DNA from: Paenibacillus sp. FSL K6-1330
GTDB lineage: Bacteria; Bacillota; Bacilli; Paenibacillales; Paenibacillaceae
Length of the DNA stretch: 64,000 bases
Reading direction: 5' to 3'
Assembly: GCF_037976825.1 (NCBI RefSeq)
Contig: NZ_CP150269.1
Coordinates: 7,109,501-7,173,500 of the forward strand
Shown here in pieces: positions 24,757-34,447 of the stretch. The notes under the pieces are model-generated. The model worked only from the letters and a program-made list of their open reading frames with translations, was not told the DNA's origin and did no database searches. How positions within the stretch are numbered: position 1 is the stretch's first letter; each line of letters starts with the position of its first letter. Both the position numbers and the translations under genes were made by a program.

Positions 24757-25607
24757 TGGAACTGCTATCACTGCTGCTGGTGCTGTCTTCCGGTTTAACC
24801 CATGCCCTTTGGAATCTGTTCACGAAGCGAAGCATTCATAAATCGGTGTTTCTGTGGTGCATCCATTCTGTCACCTTAATCCTCCTGATGCCTTCTTTTC
24901 TCATGGAGATGTCAGGGCTGAAGCTGGAACCGCACATTTACGGACTTATGCTTCTGTCCATGACCATTCAAGGCTTCTATATCACGCTGCTCTCCAAAGC
25001 CTATACTCATGGCGATATGTCCCAGGTATACCCGTTTATGCGAGGGCTTGGCGCTATGCTGACTTCGCTGTGCAGCCTCGTGTTGTTCCATGAGCATCTA
25101 AGCGCAGCGGGTTATATGGGCCTGAGTATCATCATCTTTTCGCTGTTTGCTTTATCGGGTTTGAGATTCAAAGGCCCTTCCAGCCTGAACCCCAAAGCCT
25201 TAAGCTATGCTTGCCTGGTCGGGCTTTGCATTTCAGGGTATACCCTGACCGACAAGGCCGTTCTGGATGCGGGGGTCTCCCCTATCGCGCTAATCCAGTT
25301 ATCCAATATCAGTTATTTCATCGCTCTGATCGTTCCCGTGATGCTGTCAAGAGGGCTAAAACAGGAATGGTCGGTGAACTGGCGCACGATCCTGCTGGGC
25401 TCCATCCTGGCACCGGGATCTTACCTGCTGTTCCTGTTCGCCATGCGGCTCACCCCGCTTGCACACATCGCGCCGGTCCGTGAAATGAGCACGGTATTTG
25501 GCACCATACTCGGCATCATCGTTCTGCGTGAGCAGCAAGGCTGGCGGCGAATCATTACGTCCGTGCTCATCACGCTAGGTATCGTGACCATTGCCTTATG
25601 GGGGTAG
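24756..25607 (+). CDS. EamA/DMT-family transporter
   Basis: 283 aa with about ten predicted membrane helices in two EamA repeats (about 5-135 and 150-280); the second repeat ends with the familiar LAPVREMSTVFGTILGIIVLREQQGW-like signature. It is translationally coupled to the DeoR gene (1-base overlap). DMT exporters and importers handle many small metabolites; here it may move the product or substrate of the two phosphoesterases. No specificity residues are recognisable. Confidence 0.85.
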   Translation: MELLSLLLVLSSGLTHALWNLFTKRSIHKSVFLWCIHSVTLILLMPSFLMEMSGLKLEPHIYGLMLLSMTIQGFYITLLSKAYTHGDMSQVYPFMRGLGAMLTSLCSLVLFHEHLSAAGYMGLSIIIFSLFALSGLRFKGPSSLNPKALSYACLVGLCISGYTLTDKAVLDAGVSPIALIQLSNISYFIALIVPVMLSRGLKQEWSVNWRTILLGSILAPGSYLLFLFAMRLTPLAHIAPVREMSTVFGTILGIIVLREQQGWRRIITSVLITLGIVTIALWG

Positions 25608-25711
25608 CAATCGTCATCGCAAGTTAGCAATCCTTTACACATTTTGCATAATGTCTTATTCAACTTCAATGCTTAAAGATCAAATTGTTCTTACCGAGGA
25701 GGAGTTTATCG

Positions 25712-26515
25712 ATGGCTAAACGTGTCGTTATTCTTGGAATTGATGGAGCAGGCAGGTTCGTTCAAGAAGCGGACGCACCGCATCTTCACGCCCTGCTGCA
25801 AGCAGGAGCATACTCGTACGATGCTCAGACCGTATTTCCCAGCATCAGTGCTGAGTGTTGGGGCTCGCTGTTATATGGCGTAGGACCGGACCAACATGGT
25901 CTTGATAATGACCGGGCAATTCACCAGCAAATTCCGGAGAGTTTCCCCTATGCTTCACTATTCAAGCTGGCCCGCCAGCAATGGCCGGATGCTCCTCTGT
26001 CTGCATTCAGCTGCTGGGAACCGATCAATACAGGAATCATTGAGAATACGATCAACGTTCATATGGAATCCAAACCGGACCCCGAGCTGACGGAAGCCAT
26101 CGTCGATTATATTCATCAGAAGCCCAATTTCAAACTGATGTTCATTCAGTTGGATCACCCCGACGGTGCGGGCCACAAGTACGGATTCGGTACCGATAAG
26201 CAGCTGGAGCAGATTGCCGTTACGGATAAGTACGTAGACATGATTGTCAAGGCACTGGATGATCAGCAGCTGCTGGAAGACACCTGGATCATCACGGTCA
26301 CGGATCACGGCGGCGGAGGCGCTCATCCTAATGACCACGGCAGTGATCACCCGATGGATATGACCATCACCTGGGGGATTACAGGTCCGGGCATTAAACC
26401 CGGCCTTCTCGATGCACCGATCAGCATCATGGACACGGCCGCCGTCATCGGTCATGTGCTGGGGCTGCACGCACCGGATTGCTGGGAAGGAAAGGTACCT
26501 GAAGGAATATTCTAA
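25712..26515 (+). CDS. Alkaline-phosphatase-superfamily phosphodiesterase/nucleotide pyrophosphatase
   Basis: 267 aa. Metal ligands and nucleophile of the superfamily are visible: VVILGIDGAG at the N-terminus, TVFPSISAECWGSLLYG (Thr or Ser nucleophile region), LDHPDGAGHKYG, and the C-terminal TDHGGGGAHPNDHG followed by HP. The protein lacks a signal peptide, so it works in the cytoplasm. ATG 25712 follows GAGGAGGAG by 8 bases. It lies 104 bp after the transporter on the same strand. Likely hydrolyses a phosphodiester or pyrophosphate; the partner transporter and DeoR regulator suggest a sugar- or polyol-linked compound. Confidence 0.82.
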   Translation: MAKRVVILGIDGAGRFVQEADAPHLHALLQAGAYSYDAQTVFPSISAECWGSLLYGVGPDQHGLDNDRAIHQQIPESFPYASLFKLARQQWPDAPLSAFSCWEPINTGIIENTINVHMESKPDPELTEAIVDYIHQKPNFKLMFIQLDHPDGAGHKYGFGTDKQLEQIAVTDKYVDMIVKALDDQQLLEDTWIITVTDHGGGGAHPNDHGSDHPMDMTITWGITGPGIKPGLLDAPISIMDTAAVIGHVLGLHAPDCWEGKVPEGIF

Positions 26516-26583
26516 TCCGGAAATTCGAGTTAGGGGGAAGCACGTTCCAATTGATGAATCACTTTCTCTTACCTATTCAATAT

Positions 26584-26612
26584 GAAAAAAGCCGGCGATT
26601 ACACGCCGGCTT
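26584..26612 (-). terminator. Terminator overlapping the isochorismatase stop codon
   Basis: Arms AAGCCGGCG and CGCCGGCTT with a 5-7 base loop and a T6 tail on the minus strand. The 5' arm is inside the last codons of the isochorismatase gene and the stop codon lies in the loop. It may also end the convergent phosphodiesterase operon. Confidence 0.88.
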
Positions 26613-27129
26613 CTGTCGTTAAGACGATCTCTTCTGTTGTTTTTAGGTCCGCAAACCATTTCAGGGTAGCGTTCACATGATCTATGATCTGCTGCGCGGT
26701 TAACACCGAATTGTTCCAGGTGCTGTGAGCATCTGATACCAGCGTGACATCATAGCCCAAACTGAATGCTCTCCTGCATGTGGTATCTACACATAACTCA
26801 CTCTGCATACCCGCAAGAATGACATGTTGGACACCCTTTCGTTTCAGTTCTTCCTCAAGCGTTGTGTTATAGAATGAATCCGGTCTGGTCTTCTGAATGA
26901 TCGTATCCGACATCGCAGGCGCAATCTCAGGGTTAACCTTCCACGCCTCCGACCCTGCCTTCAAACTTTCGTCATTATGTTGTATGTAAAAGACAGGAAT
27001 GCCGCCGCTTCTAGCTATTGCGATCAGCTGCTTGAGATTGTGGAGCAATCGATCTCCTTCAAACACCGGATCATTCACTTGAAACATCTCATTCTGCACA
27101 TCAATGACCAATAGCGCACTCTTCTTCAA
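26599..27129 (-). CDS. Isochorismatase-family cysteine hydrolase
   Basis: 176 aa. Catalytic triad positions of the family are present: Asp in ALLVIDVQNEM, Lys in IIQKTRPDSFYNT and Cys in GMQSELCVDTTCRRAFSLGYDV. Such proteins include nicotinamidases, N-carbamoyl hydrolases and ureidoacrylate hydrolases; the substrate cannot be read here. TTG start at 27129 is supported by AGGAGGGTG 6 bases upstream. Monocistronic, ending in a terminator that overlaps the stop. Confidence 0.87.
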   Translation of the reverse strand: MKKSALLVIDVQNEMFQVNDPVFEGDRLLHNLKQLIAIARSGGIPVFYIQHNDESLKAGSEAWKVNPEIAPAMSDTIIQKTRPDSFYNTTLEEELKRKGVQHVILAGMQSELCVDTTCRRAFSLGYDVTLVSDAHSTWNNSVLTAQQIIDHVNATLKWFADLKTTEEIVLTTEAGV

Positions 27130-27250
27130 CTATAACACCCTCCTGTACGATCCATTTACTCCTCGACTTTATTATAGAACGAACGTTCCTGCTATGTATA
27201 TGAGCATTTTGCAGTAACCTGAGTCCTTGATACACAAGGAGTTCCAAGCA

Positions 27251-27289
27251 TAAAAAAGGACTTCACCCTAACTTAGAATAGAGGAAGTC
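27251..27289 (-). terminator. Terminator of the lctP-ldh operon
   Basis: Arms GACTTC (27259-27264) and GAAGTC (27284-27289) with a T6 tail on the minus strand, about 40 bp past the ldh stop. The stem is short with a long loop, so efficiency may be modest. Confidence 0.55.
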
Positions 27290-27329
27290 ACCGTGAAGCA
27301 GGACGGGGCCATCGTGGATAAAGAAATGC

Positions 27330-28283
27330 TCATTTATTAAGTCCATGGATAGTTTCTCTCATAACAGCTGCTGATTTTTCAAGCATCTGTCTTTCGGTTT
27401 CATTCAAATCAATTTCAATAACTTCCTTAATTCCAGTACGATTTACTACAGCAGGTGTACTTAAATACAAATCGCTTTGCCCATATTGTCCTTCCATCAA
27501 ACATGACACCGGAAGAATACTATTTTCATCTGCGAATATTGCTTTAGTGATCCGTACCAAACACATACCAATGCCATAATAGGTAGCACCTTTTCGATCA
27601 ATGATGTGGTACGCGGCATCTCGTGTATTTTCGAAAATACTCAGTAATGCAGCTTTATCTCCTGAGTTGTTACGTCTAGCCAATACTTTCTCTAAACCTT
27701 CAATCCCAATAGCTGCTTGAGACCAAACCGGAACTTCGCTATCTCCATGCTCCCCAATAATTGCAGCATGAACATTACGTGGATCGACTCCAAGATATTC
27801 ACCCAACATGAAACGAAAGCGAGCACTATCCAAAGTCGTTCCTGATCCGATTACACGCTCTTTTGATAAACCACTCTCTTTCCAAGCAACATAAGTCATA
27901 ATATCAACAGGGTTACTTGCAACTAAGATGATACCATTAAATCCGCTCGCCATAATATCTCTGGTAATACTTCGAATAATCTTCGCATTCTTACCAACCA
28001 ACTCAAGACGTGTTTCATTTTTGTCCTTTTGGGGAGCACCTGCGGTAATAACCACGAGATCGGCTTTCTCGCAGGCGGCATACGTACCAGAAGTTACACG
28101 AGTAGTGGTTGAAGCAAATGCCATACCGTGTTGTAAATCCATTGCTTCACCTTCTGCTCGCTTTTCATTAATGTCAATTAGTGTTAACTCTTCAACAACA
28201 CCTTGATTGATCAAGGCGTAGGCATAACTACAACCTACCGCTCCTGTACCCACTAATACCACTCGGCTAATTTTGTTCTTCAT
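27330..28283 (-). CDS. ldh: L-lactate dehydrogenase
   Basis: Interconverts pyruvate and L-lactate with NADH. 317 aa, normal length. NAD-binding motif [17 protein letters not shown] at 8-24, Asp in [15 protein letters not shown] that selects NAD, substrate Arg in [16 protein letters not shown] region and [10 protein letters not shown], catalytic His in [14 protein letters not shown]. It follows the lactate permease gene by 8 bp in one operon. The region is clearly richer in A+T than its neighbours (one counted 60-base line of the operon has 20 G+C, another 23, against 35 in a line of the glucuronate operon), which may mean recent acquisition. Confidence 0.95.
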   Translation of the reverse strand: MKNKISRVVLVGTGAVGCSYAYALINQGVVEELTLIDINEKRAEGEAMDLQHGMAFASTTTRVTSGTYAACEKADLVVITAGAPQKDKNETRLELVGKNAKIIRSITRDIMASGFNGIILVASNPVDIMTYVAWKESGLSKERVIGSGTTLDSARFRFMLGEYLGVDPRNVHAAIIGEHGDSEVPVWSQAAIGIEGLEKVLARRNNSGDKAALLSIFENTRDAAYHIIDRKGATYYGIGMCLVRITKAIFADENSILPVSCLMEGQYGQSDLYLSTPAVVNRTGIKEVIEIDLNETERQMLEKSAAVMRETIHGLNK

Positions 28284-28291
28284 AAATCCTC

Positions 28292-29836
28292 CTAGTATAG
28301 TAATAGGTTTATTATCCCAATGGCAACAAGGAATATTAGACTTATTTTGATTGTAAATTTAAACAATAGATTTTCCTGTCCACTTAAACCTACTGATGCT
28401 GCCGCTACGGCTATCGATTGTGGGCTGATCATTTTAGCCATGTCGCCACCAATCACGTTGGCTGCAACCATTGACCCGGGATCAATTCCGATTTGGCTAG
28501 ACGTTACGGCTTGAAGTGGTGCAAATAATGACCCACTGTTGACCACTGATCCAGTTAGGAATACACCTATCCAACCCAACACTGGAGAGAATAATGGAAA
28601 TAACCCTCCAGTCGAAGCGAATGCTAACCCTAACGTAGACGACATTCCGGAATAATTACAAATATAAGCAAAGGCTAAAACACTGCATATCGTTATGATG
28701 GGGAATAGCAGTTCTTTAAAAGTATCTTTTATCGAACTTTTTACTGTTGACCATTTAATACGGTAAATCAAAATAGTCAACAATCCTGCTAGTACGATCG
28801 CGGTAACGGTTGAAGATAACAGATCCACGTTGAAAATCGCCGCATACGGACTAGGTTCGGTTGTTATTGGTGGATGCTTGATAATTTCGTTATGAACACC
28901 TTGGATTGGTATCTTTAACATGAGATCGTCAAATGTGACTTGTGAAAACAAAATTACAAATACGGTGAGCATGATGAATGGTAGCCATGCGACTGTAACT
29001 TGTCTAAAATCACTTTTGTATTTGGTTTTTTCACGCCACAAAGTAAATATCGTGAGAGCGATCAAACTCAAACTTGCAGCCAAAATATCAACGAGAACTG
29101 CACCAATCGTATTGAGTACTGCAAATTGTACTAAGGCGAAGGCTCCTCCACAAACAACGATCGATAACCAAGTCTCACGAATGCCTTTCATTCCATCAAC
29201 CAGAAATACAACTAAGAATGCAACAATGAAGCTGACAATCGGAATAATATAAGATGTATAGCTTGCCACATCTAATGGAGATAAATCGGTCAATTGGGCC
29301 GGAGTAGTTACTGGTATGCCCATTGCACCGTATGACCCTCCTGCAATATTAGCAACTAAGCATATACCGGCGGCATTGATTGGTTTGAAACCCAATCCAA
29401 CGAGGATTATCGCTGTTATTGCGACCGGGGCTCCAAACCCGGCAGCACCTTCTAAAAATGCCCCAAAGCAATAGGCAATCAGTAACACTTGGATGCGTTT
29501 GTCCGGAGTTATTGAGGTTATACTTTCTTTGATGATTTCAAATTTTCCGGTTTTAACCGTTAACTTATAAAGAAATATTGCAGCTAATACAATTGCTGCC
29601 ACTGGCCAAACTCCTGTTAATGCCCCGTATATTCCAGTTCCCAATACTTTAGAAAAAGGCATTCCGTAAGCAACCATTGCAGTCAACGCCGCAATAACAA
29701 CACTCCAAACTCCTGCTATGTAGCCTTTAACTTTGAATACTGACAAAACGATAACAAAAAATAATATGGGTATTGTAGCAACAATTGCCGATAACCAGAT
29801 ATTATTTAATGGGTCATAATGTTGGTTCCATTCCAC
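28292..29836 (-). CDS. lctP: L-lactate permease
   Basis: 514 aa integral membrane protein with about 12-14 helices; family motifs [18 protein letters not shown] and [19 protein letters not shown] are present. Imports or exports lactate with protons and is the first gene of the permease-dehydrogenase operon. GTG 29836 is taken as start, 6 bases after GAGGTG; the in-frame GTG at 29845 overlaps that site. Low G+C like ldh. A small dyad GCCGTAC/GTACGGC (29860-29866, 29878-29884) just upstream might be an operator or a leader hairpin. Confidence 0.93.
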   Translation of the reverse strand: MEWNQHYDPLNNIWLSAIVATIPILFFVIVLSVFKVKGYIAGVWSVVIAALTAMVAYGMPFSKVLGTGIYGALTGVWPVAAIVLAAIFLYKLTVKTGKFEIIKESITSITPDKRIQVLLIAYCFGAFLEGAAGFGAPVAITAIILVGLGFKPINAAGICLVANIAGGSYGAMGIPVTTPAQLTDLSPLDVASYTSYIIPIVSFIVAFLVVFLVDGMKGIRETWLSIVVCGGAFALVQFAVLNTIGAVLVDILAASLSLIALTIFTLWREKTKYKSDFRQVTVAWLPFIMLTVFVILFSQVTFDDLMLKIPIQGVHNEIIKHPPITTEPSPYAAIFNVDLLSSTVTAIVLAGLLTILIYRIKWSTVKSSIKDTFKELLFPIITICSVLAFAYICNYSGMSSTLGLAFASTGGLFPLFSPVLGWIGVFLTGSVVNSGSLFAPLQAVTSSQIGIDPGSMVAANVIGGDMAKMISPQSIAVAAASVGLSGQENLLFKFTIKISLIFLVAIGIINLLLY

Positions 29837-29980
29837 TAAACACACCTCACCATATAGAAGCCGTACCCAAAGATTGAGTACGGCATTAGTATGATGGAGT
29901 CATATAGTTTTTATTCATCGGATGTCTACGGTCGTAGGCCTCCTGTAAAACTCTAAAAATTTACGTCCACCCACGCAAAC

Positions 29981-30010
29981 AAAGGAATCCCTCTCTTAGG
30001 ACTCCTTTTT
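29981..30010 (-). terminator. Hairpin after the MarR gene
   Basis: Arms AAAGGAATCC (29981-29990) and GGACTCCTTT (29999-30008) with one mismatch; lies about 60 bp past the marR stop, on the way to lctP. The minus-strand tail is GTTTG. Confidence 0.45.
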
Positions 30011-30067
30011 CCTCTTCTTCAGCTCCCCATCGTAAAGCCGATAAAAAGCAGCCAAGGCAACTTTTAG

Positions 30068-30547
30068 CTACTCCTCCTCGACGATAACCCCCGGGGTTGC
30101 CGACTTTTTCTTTACATTATACTGATGAAGCTTCCTCATGGTCTTGTAAAGCTGCTGCAACTCCTGTTCATCCAGAATGTCGAACATAGAAGTTTGGAAA
30201 TCTGACAGCAGCGGGATAATCTCTTCTAGTAGGGCCTGTCCCTTATCCGTTAGCGAGATATACTTTACCTTCCAATCCTGCTTGCGGACAATCAGGCCCA
30301 GCTTCTCCAGTCGTTTCACCATATGCGAAACACCGCCGCCGCTAATGGAAAGATATTCGGCCAGCTCCTGCTGTGATAAAGGTTGGTGTGCAAAGACCTG
30401 AATCAAAACGTCGAATTGGGCAACCGTGATGCAAAACGGCTGTAAGAACTCATTCGAGAGGTGGTTGCCAATCTGTTGAAAACGGGTAATCCGAATCCAA
30501 GACAGCATGGCTAATCGGTTCTCCTGATGAAATCCCAATTGTTTCAT
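30068..30547 (-). CDS. MarR-family transcriptional regulator
   Basis: 159 aa. Winged helix with LSQQELAEYLSISGGGVSHMVKRLEKLGLIVRKQ (recognition region about residues 60-90) and dimerising end helices. ATG 30547 with GTAGGAG upstream. It is on the same strand and 230 bp upstream of the lactate permease gene, so control of lactate genes is possible, but more often MarR genes regulate themselves and drug or redox genes. Its operator was not identified. Confidence 0.85.
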   Translation of the reverse strand: MKQLGFHQENRLAMLSWIRITRFQQIGNHLSNEFLQPFCITVAQFDVLIQVFAHQPLSQQELAEYLSISGGGVSHMVKRLEKLGLIVRKQDWKVKYISLTDKGQALLEEIIPLLSDFQTSMFDILDEQELQQLYKTMRKLHQYNVKKKSATPGVIVEEE

Positions 30548-30636
30548 TGACTCCTACACCTCCCCTCCCTTAATCACAGTCAATTTATCACTCAAGTGAA
30601 AAACTGTCAAATCAACGCCCGCCGCCTCTTGAATAT

Positions 30637-30648
30637 TTGATATATCAA
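30637..30648. promoter_or_regulatory. Upstream operator copy for the GntR/LacI regulator
   Basis: A perfect 12-bp palindrome TTGATATATCAA, 266 bp before the regulator start. Its core TGATATATCA recurs exactly in the -10 region at 30872-30881. Two identical distant sites suggest DNA looping. The rest of the 355-bp gap 30548-30902 is AT-rich, without another open frame that I can support. Confidence 0.55.
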
Positions 30649-30851
30649 CTAGTAGTATTATTCGTTTATTATATATACCAATTAATTCTCTCCAATTTAT
30701 CGGTGCTGAGAGCGCCTAATCTTGAAATATAAACGCGGAAACGATATTATGGACATAGAATCTTTGAACTACATGCACAATGAGCAGTGTATTCATTTAG
30801 TACATTCAAACATAACAACTGTAACTTTTTATCAAAAGTATCAATTAGACT

Positions 30852-30881
30852 TTGACATAAACGCCATAAAATGATATATCA
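30852..30881 (+). promoter_or_regulatory. Promoter with operator over the -10 box
   Basis: TTGACA (30852-30857), 17-bp spacer, TATATC (30875-30880). The palindrome TGATATATCA (30872-30881) covers the -10, so a bound repressor would block polymerase; the regulator encoded 22 bp downstream is the obvious candidate. Confidence 0.7.
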
Positions 30882-30902
30882 AATTTAGGGAGGAGATCCG
30901 CT

Positions 30903-31997
30903 TTGGAACAAATTCCACTATACCAACATATCGTAAATGCTCTAACAGCCCAGATTGAATCCGGGGAGCTCCAGGCTGGAGATCAGCTACCGACCGAAGC
31001 TGAGATTTCGAAAGAATACAACGTCAGCCGGATCACCTCGAAGAGGGCACTGACCGAGCTGGAGAATGCCAAGCTGATCTACCGGATCCAAGGTAAGGGA
31101 AGTTTCGTGAGCACAGACAGGGCCCCACACAGGCCCCTGGGCAAGACGAACAAGGAGATTCTGCTGATTCTACCGTTCACTCATAACCCGGGGCTTGGAG
31201 ATTATGAAAAAGGCATCAACGAATTTCTCGCAACGACCGACTATACCCTGAACATTCAGTCCAATACGATTGTCGGACAGCGGAAGCTGCTGGAGGCCGC
31301 GCTACAAAGCGCCAATTCGGGATTGATTCTCTACCCGATAAGCAGCATCTCGGATCTTGGCATTCTGTATCAGTATCACCTGGCAAAGTACCCGCTTGTG
31401 ACGATGGATAAATGCATTGAAGGCATTCCATTTCAGTCCGTTGTCTCCGACAACTTCGACGGCGGATACCTGGCCTCCAAACATCTGATCGAGAATAATC
31501 ATAAGAAAATCGCCTTTATCTCCTCCTTGAAGGTAGAGAACTCTTCCTCGATCCGAGAGCGGTATTTCGGTTATTTGAAGGCTCTGTATGATTACAGCCT
31601 GATCGATTACAGCGTCAGTGACTTGACCGACCGGTACTTGACCCACGACAACGACAACGGCAGAGAATACTATATTCAGTTTATCCAATCCGTTGTGACA
31701 CAGGGAATTACGGGGATTGTTGCCGAGAATGACCTGATTGCGATCGAGATCATTCAGATTGCCAAAGAGCTGGGTCTGTCGGTACCGGAAGATTTCTCCA
31801 TCGTGGGCTTTGACAACATTCATCTCGCAAGCTTCATTGAACCCAAGCTGACCACCATATTCCAGGACTTTGGACAGATGGGATATCAAGCTGCACAAAG
31901 CCTTATCACCCTGATCGAGAATTCCCTGGATCAACCGAATGAGAATGTCGTAGTTCCCGTTCGTCTCATTGAACGTCAGACCGTAAAGAAGCTGTAA
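30903..31997 (+). CDS. GntR/LacI hybrid regulator (AraR type)
   Basis: 364 aa. A GntR winged helix at residues 1-70 (PLYQHIVNALTAQIESGEL, SRITSKRALTELENAKLI) is fused to a LacI-type periplasmic-binding effector domain (about 80-360, with GFDNIHLASFIEPKLTTI near the C-terminus). This is the architecture of AraR. TTG start at 30903 is supported by GGGAGGAG 7 bases before. It is followed after 34 bp by the GH92 mannosidase gene and likely represses both until a mannose-containing sugar binds the C-terminal domain. Confidence 0.9.
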   Translation: MEQIPLYQHIVNALTAQIESGELQAGDQLPTEAEISKEYNVSRITSKRALTELENAKLIYRIQGKGSFVSTDRAPHRPLGKTNKEILLILPFTHNPGLGDYEKGINEFLATTDYTLNIQSNTIVGQRKLLEAALQSANSGLILYPISSISDLGILYQYHLAKYPLVTMDKCIEGIPFQSVVSDNFDGGYLASKHLIENNHKKIAFISSLKVENSSSIRERYFGYLKALYDYSLIDYSVSDLTDRYLTHDNDNGREYYIQFIQSVVTQGITGIVAENDLIAIEIIQIAKELGLSVPEDFSIVGFDNIHLASFIEPKLTTIFQDFGQMGYQAAQSLITLIENSLDQPNENVVVPVRLIERQTVKKL

Positions 31998-32031
31998 CAC
32001 GCCTATTTCTAAAATCAAAGGAGACTTTTAC

Positions 32032-34224
32032 ATGCTAAACTATATCGATACAAGGCAAGGCACCAACAATCAGTACACTTATTCCAACGGGAATGCGCTC
32101 CCTTATACGGGTGTACCTTTCGGTATGAACCACTTTGTTGTCCAAACCAAAAATGAAGGAAGCTGGTTCTTCAACCCCAATGACCGCGTCTTCCAAGGCA
32201 TACGCCTGACGCACCAGCCAAGTCCATGGATGGGCGACTTCGCCCACTTCCTGATGACGCCGATTGCGGACGACAAAATCAGAGGGTCCGTCTTCACCTG
32301 TCAAAGTTCCTACCGGCCCGAAGAAGCGATATTCAAGCCCCACTATCTCAAAGTGAAGCAGCAGCGTTATAACATCACCACGGAGCTGGTTCCCAGCACC
32401 TACGGTGCGGCAATGCGCATGAAATACAATTCCGGGCAGCAGGCAGGCTTTGTCCTAAACGTTAATAACATAAGCGAATTCCGACTGGATGCAGCCCAGC
32501 GCAGACTAACGGGCTATGTCAGCAACTTCGCAGGCTGTCACGATGACGGGTTCCGTATGTACGTAGCCATGAGCTTTAGCAAGGACATAGATCTCGCAAC
32601 AACAGGTTATTACAAAGAGGAAGGCCAGTTCTTCCCTGAGATTGCTTTTGGCGGTGTCGACCAGCATGCCGTCATTCGTTTCAAAGACTGTGAAAGGGAC
32701 GTGCTGGAGGTTAAACTGGCAACGTCGTTTATTAGCCTGGAGCAAGCAGAGCTTAACCTTGCGCGCGAGCTGAACACATCCCTGGATGAGCGGAAGGAAT
32801 TGGCTGCGCAAGCTTGGAATCATTACCTGAACAAAATCCGGGTCACTCACCCGAACGAAGAATATATGCGGACCTTCTATACTTGTCTTTACCGCATGTT
32901 CCTGTTCCCGCAGAAGTTCTATGAGCTGGATGCCAACATGGAGCCGGTACATTACGATACAACGGCCCGATCCGTCAAGAAAGGGATTCTCTATACCAAC
33001 AACGGCTTCTGGGATACTTACAGAACCGTATATCCGCTCTATTCCATCATCGCACCGAAAGAATATGAAGAAATGCTGGAAGGTTTCCTGAATTCCTACC
33101 GCGAAACCGGCTTCCTGCCGAAATGGCTGTCTCCCGATGAGCGCGGACTGATGCCAGGTACGCTTATTGATGCCGTCATTGCGGATGCCGCGGCTAAAGG
33201 ATTGGCTCCGCACCTGATGCCGGAGCTGCTGGAAGCCATGCTGACTGCCGCTACCACGCAGAGCGGAAAGGACTGTTATGGACGTCAGGGAACGATGGAC
33301 TACATACAGTACGGTTACGTGCCAAACACCTATCACGAGAGCGTGAACCACACGCTGGATTACGCATACAGCGACTACTGCATCAGCCGCGTGGCCGATG
33401 TCTTGGGCCGATCAGATGTAGCGGATCAATATAGACAGAGCGCGCTCAACTACAAAAATATCTTCGATACGGAAACCGGGTTCATGCGGGCAAAGGATCC
33501 GAACGGCCAGTTCCGACCGGATTTCAGTGATACGAGCTGGGGGCTCGATTATGCCGAAGGAAGCGCCTGGCAGACCAGCTTTGCAGTGTTCCAGGATTTC
33601 CAGGGTTTGATTGAGGAATACGGTTCGAAGGAACGATTTTTCGACAAAATCACCGAATTGTGTAACAAAGCACCGGACTTCGACGTGCGGGGCTACGGCT
33701 TTGAAATTCATGAGATGAGTGAGATGGCTGCCATCGACTATGGCCAGCTGGCCATTTCCAACCAGCCAAGCTTCCATATTCCTTATCTCTTCAACTATGT
33801 AGGGCAGCCGGCTTCTTCCCAGGTTGTCATTAAGCAGCTGATGTCGAACCTGTTCAACAGCGGCTTTAACGGCTTCCCGGGTGATGAGGACAATGGAAGC
33901 ATGTCCGGATGGTATGTATTCAGCTCCATGGGCTTCTACCCGGTATGTCCAGGCAGCAATGAATACGTCCTCGGTATCCCGTTATTCGACAGCGTGAGCA
34001 TTGAGCTGCCAAACGGGAAACAGATGTTGATTCATACAGACAACAATAATCCGCAGTCCAATTTCGTTGCGAACGTTCAATTAGAGGGACAGGATTACAC
34101 CAAGCTGTACATTACGCATGAGGATATACTGGCAGGCAAGTCCCTCAATTTCCGTCTCGGACTGGCTCCAAGCTACCGTTCTTACAGCTCCGATGAGCTG
34201 CCGTTCTCGATATCGAAGAAGTAA
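32032..34224 (+). CDS. GH92 alpha-mannosidase
   Basis: 730 aa, the usual GH92 length, beginning LNYIDTRQGTNNQYTYSNGN and containing the family motifs PYTGVPFGMNHF, GFWDTYRTVYPLYSII, HTLDYAYSDYCISRVA and GDEDNGSMSGWYVFSSMGFYP. GH92 enzymes are calcium-dependent exo-mannosidases, mostly alpha-1,2, that trim yeast mannan or N-glycans. There is no signal peptide, so it acts on oligosaccharides already taken up. Transporter genes are not in the cluster. ATG 32032 follows AAAGGAGA. Ends before a strong terminator. Confidence 0.93.
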   Translation: MLNYIDTRQGTNNQYTYSNGNALPYTGVPFGMNHFVVQTKNEGSWFFNPNDRVFQGIRLTHQPSPWMGDFAHFLMTPIADDKIRGSVFTCQSSYRPEEAIFKPHYLKVKQQRYNITTELVPSTYGAAMRMKYNSGQQAGFVLNVNNISEFRLDAAQRRLTGYVSNFAGCHDDGFRMYVAMSFSKDIDLATTGYYKEEGQFFPEIAFGGVDQHAVIRFKDCERDVLEVKLATSFISLEQAELNLARELNTSLDERKELAAQAWNHYLNKIRVTHPNEEYMRTFYTCLYRMFLFPQKFYELDANMEPVHYDTTARSVKKGILYTNNGFWDTYRTVYPLYSIIAPKEYEEMLEGFLNSYRETGFLPKWLSPDERGLMPGTLIDAVIADAAAKGLAPHLMPELLEAMLTAATTQSGKDCYGRQGTMDYIQYGYVPNTYHESVNHTLDYAYSDYCISRVADVLGRSDVADQYRQSALNYKNIFDTETGFMRAKDPNGQFRPDFSDTSWGLDYAEGSAWQTSFAVFQDFQGLIEEYGSKERFFDKITELCNKAPDFDVRGYGFEIHEMSEMAAIDYGQLAISNQPSFHIPYLFNYVGQPASSQVVIKQLMSNLFNSGFNGFPGDEDNGSMSGWYVFSSMGFYPVCPGSNEYVLGIPLFDSVSIELPNGKQMLIHTDNNNPQSNFVANVQLEGQDYTKLYITHEDILAGKSLNFRLGLAPSYRSYSSDELPFSISKK

Positions 34225-34250
34225 CTGTTACAGCTTTGCTCATATAAGTA

Positions 34251-34294
34251 AGGGGCATCCCATCAGGACAGCGGCCTGGGGATGCCCCTTTTTG
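34251..34294 (+). terminator. Terminator of the regulator-mannosidase operon
   Basis: Arms AGGGGCATCCC and GGGATGCCCCT followed by T5, 26 bp after the GH92 stop. An inner ATCAGG/CCTG extends the stem. Confidence 0.92.
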
Positions 34295-34447
34295 TTATCC
34301 CGTTTTTCAGCAATTGATTATATAAGTTCAACGGGCAGGGTCTTCTTCCTGATATTGAAATAACAGGAATTTTCAAGATCACCTCGGGTAACAATACACT
34401 TGATTCACATTATGATCTATTGCTAAGAAATTGCGGGGTGATTTTCA

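Noticed and set aside
29860..29884. Dyad GCCGTAC/GTACGGC before lctP considered as a Rex or lactate-regulator operator
   Set aside because: It does not match the Rex consensus and there is no second copy; kept only as a remark under lctP.
32506..33351. A 281-codon minus-strand frame
   Set aside because: Antisense to the GH92 gene; its existence follows from the third-codon-position GC bias of that gene.
34360..34447. Possible SigG promoter before the germination operon
   Set aside because: CATTATG resembles a SigG -10 but no properly spaced -35 could be found.
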